Part shown: piece after piece, positions 13,584 to 14,440 of the stretch
How the letters are laid out: each line of letters starts with the position of its first letter
How positions within the stretch are numbered: the stretch's first letter is position 1
From: Wolbachia endosymbiont of Cylisticus convexus
Lineage (GTDB): Bacteria; Pseudomonadota; Alphaproteobacteria; Rickettsiales; Anaplasmataceae
NCBI RefSeq assembly: GCF_003344345.1
Contig: NZ_QPIP01000036.1
Coordinates: 1 to 14,440, forward strand
Direction of reading: 5' to 3'
Length of the DNA stretch: 14,440 nucleotides
Notes under the pieces: model-generated
The model's database searches: none
Seen by the model: only the letters and a program-made list of their open reading frames with translations
What the model was told of the DNA's origin: nothing
Position numbers and translations under genes: made by a program

Positions 13584-14440
13584 CAATGTAACTCTTCAAC
13601 TATATCAAAAAGTGCCCCACGTGCTTGTTCTCTAAATCTTTCTATTACTGCATCAGCAACGCTGCGGACATCTTCAGACTTAATGTTGATATTAAACGTT
13701 TGATAGAATGCTTGGTTATATACTTTAGATTCCCTATTTTCACATCTACTTTTCTTGAATGCTTTCTTAACTTCTTCTTGTTCTATAGCTCTTTTTTCTT
13801 CTATAACACCTTTAACTTTAAAACTCTCAAAATTGCCTTTACTATTTTCTGAAAATTGTTTAATAGCACTATTACTTGTCAATGGGTTTCCGTTACTGAA
13901 AATGCTATTTTTAGAAAGCTTATTAACAAAATTTCCATTATTTTCAAATTTTCTAATCGGGCTATTCTCAGCAAATATGCTACTAACTGTATTTCCCATC
14001 CATGAAAAAGCTTTTCCTATAGGTTCAATGAGTGATTTCCAAAAGCTAGAGAAAAAGTCTTTCACTTTTTGCCAGTTAGTTAGAACATAAACTGCACCAG
14101 CAACAAGACTCGCTATTAAAAGTCCAATTGGGTTAGTCATTACAGCGAGTGTTATTGCTCTTAGCCCTGTTATTACTGCAGGAAAAACTATACTTGATAA
14201 AGATGAAAATGTTGTCAGTATTGTTGCTTTAAGACCAAAAATTGTACTTCCTAATAAAGTAATTCCATAGCCTAATCCCACTACTAAGACTTTCAAACTT
14301 ATCAAAGCTGCTAAAGTACTCATGATTGCCGTAGTTAAAGTTGGATATTTTTCTGCAAAAGAAGCTATACGCTCTGTTATTGCTTTCAAACTTCCAGCTA
14401 CATAATTTAAAGTAGGCAACATTACTGACCCTAGATTCAT
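13583..14440 (-). CDS. Phage tail tape measure protein, C-terminal part
   Basis: The tape measure sets tail length and lines the tail tube until injection. Only the last 285 residues lie in the window; the frame is open at the right edge, so the Met at 14440 is probably internal. The visible start reads GSVMLPTLNYVAGSLKAI, which is typical of the family before its hydrophobic region. Long hydrophobic segments (about 35-120) follow, then AFSWMGNTVSSIF, a polar Asn- and Ser-rich stretch (about 155-205) and a charged helical end. Position directly before gpU fits the P2-like order. Confidence 0.9.
   Translation of the reverse strand: MNLGSVMLPTLNYVAGSLKAITERIASFAEKYPTLTTAIMSTLAALISLKVLVVGLGYGITLLGSTIFGLKATILTTFSSLSSIVFPAVITGLRAITLAVMTNPIGLLIASLVAGAVYVLTNWQKVKDFFSSFWKSLIEPIGKAFSWMGNTVSSIFAENSPIRKFENNGNFVNKLSKNSIFSNGNPLTSNSAIKQFSENSKGNFESFKVKGVIEEKRAIEQEEVKKAFKKSRCENRESKVYNQAFYQTFNINIKSEDVRSVADAVIERFREQARGALFDIVEELH

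Noticed and set aside
1..14440. CRISPR array, tRNA, rRNA or phage attachment site
   Set aside because: No regularly spaced repeats, cloverleaf-type sequence, rRNA segment or integrase-linked repeat was seen.

Overview
The window reads as part of a Wolbachia genome and specifically of a prophage WO. This rests on gene content and protein signatures, not on a search. The signatures are AT-rich codon use, an ankyrin-repeat protein with a Wolbachia-type latrotoxin-like C-terminal domain, a PD-(D/E)XK (Rpn-type) transposase-like gene, phage-borne MutL and RadC, regulators with two XRE-type helix-turn-helix (HTH) domains each, and a P2-like tail block that ends in an ankyrin gene and a patatin phospholipase.

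Left part (1-2222). A plus-strand ankyrin-repeat gene enters from the left edge and is split by a one-base frameshift near 407-410. Its end is overlapped by a minus-strand Rpn/PD-(D/E)XK gene (1326-2222), whose promoter has a perfect 10-bp palindrome in the spacer. A divergent gap without genes follows (about 2280-2638).

Middle part (2639-10206, all plus strand). A frameshifted ribonuclease HI gene overlaps an intact endonuclease-type mutL. Then come a tandem double-HTH regulator, a RadC-type JAB/JAMM protein, an unidentified 394-residue protein, and two more double-HTH regulators. This looks like the accessory DNA-metabolism and regulatory segment of the phage. Each regulator is an internal duplication of a unit made of an HTH, a helical spacer and a short 'tail' motif. 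The same tail motif ends the Rpn-like protein, so it occurs seven times in four genes here.

Right part (10246-14440, all minus strand). In transcription order this holds the C-terminal part of a tail tape-measure protein, tail protein U, tail protein X, late-control/hub protein D, a membrane-anchored ankyrin protein, a small membrane protein with a coiled coil, and a patatin-like phospholipase. T, U, X and D overlap by 1 to 4 bases and are probably translationally coupled. The last three genes bring eukaryote-like or membrane-active functions into a contractile-tail operon. The plus-strand regulatory arm and the minus-strand tail arm meet tail to tail at 10207-10245.

The strongest leads are the tail motif shared by a nuclease/transposase-like protein and the double-HTH regulators, the furin-type site between the ankyrin repeats and the latrotoxin-like domain, and the RNase HI-MutL-regulator-RadC cluster on a phage.
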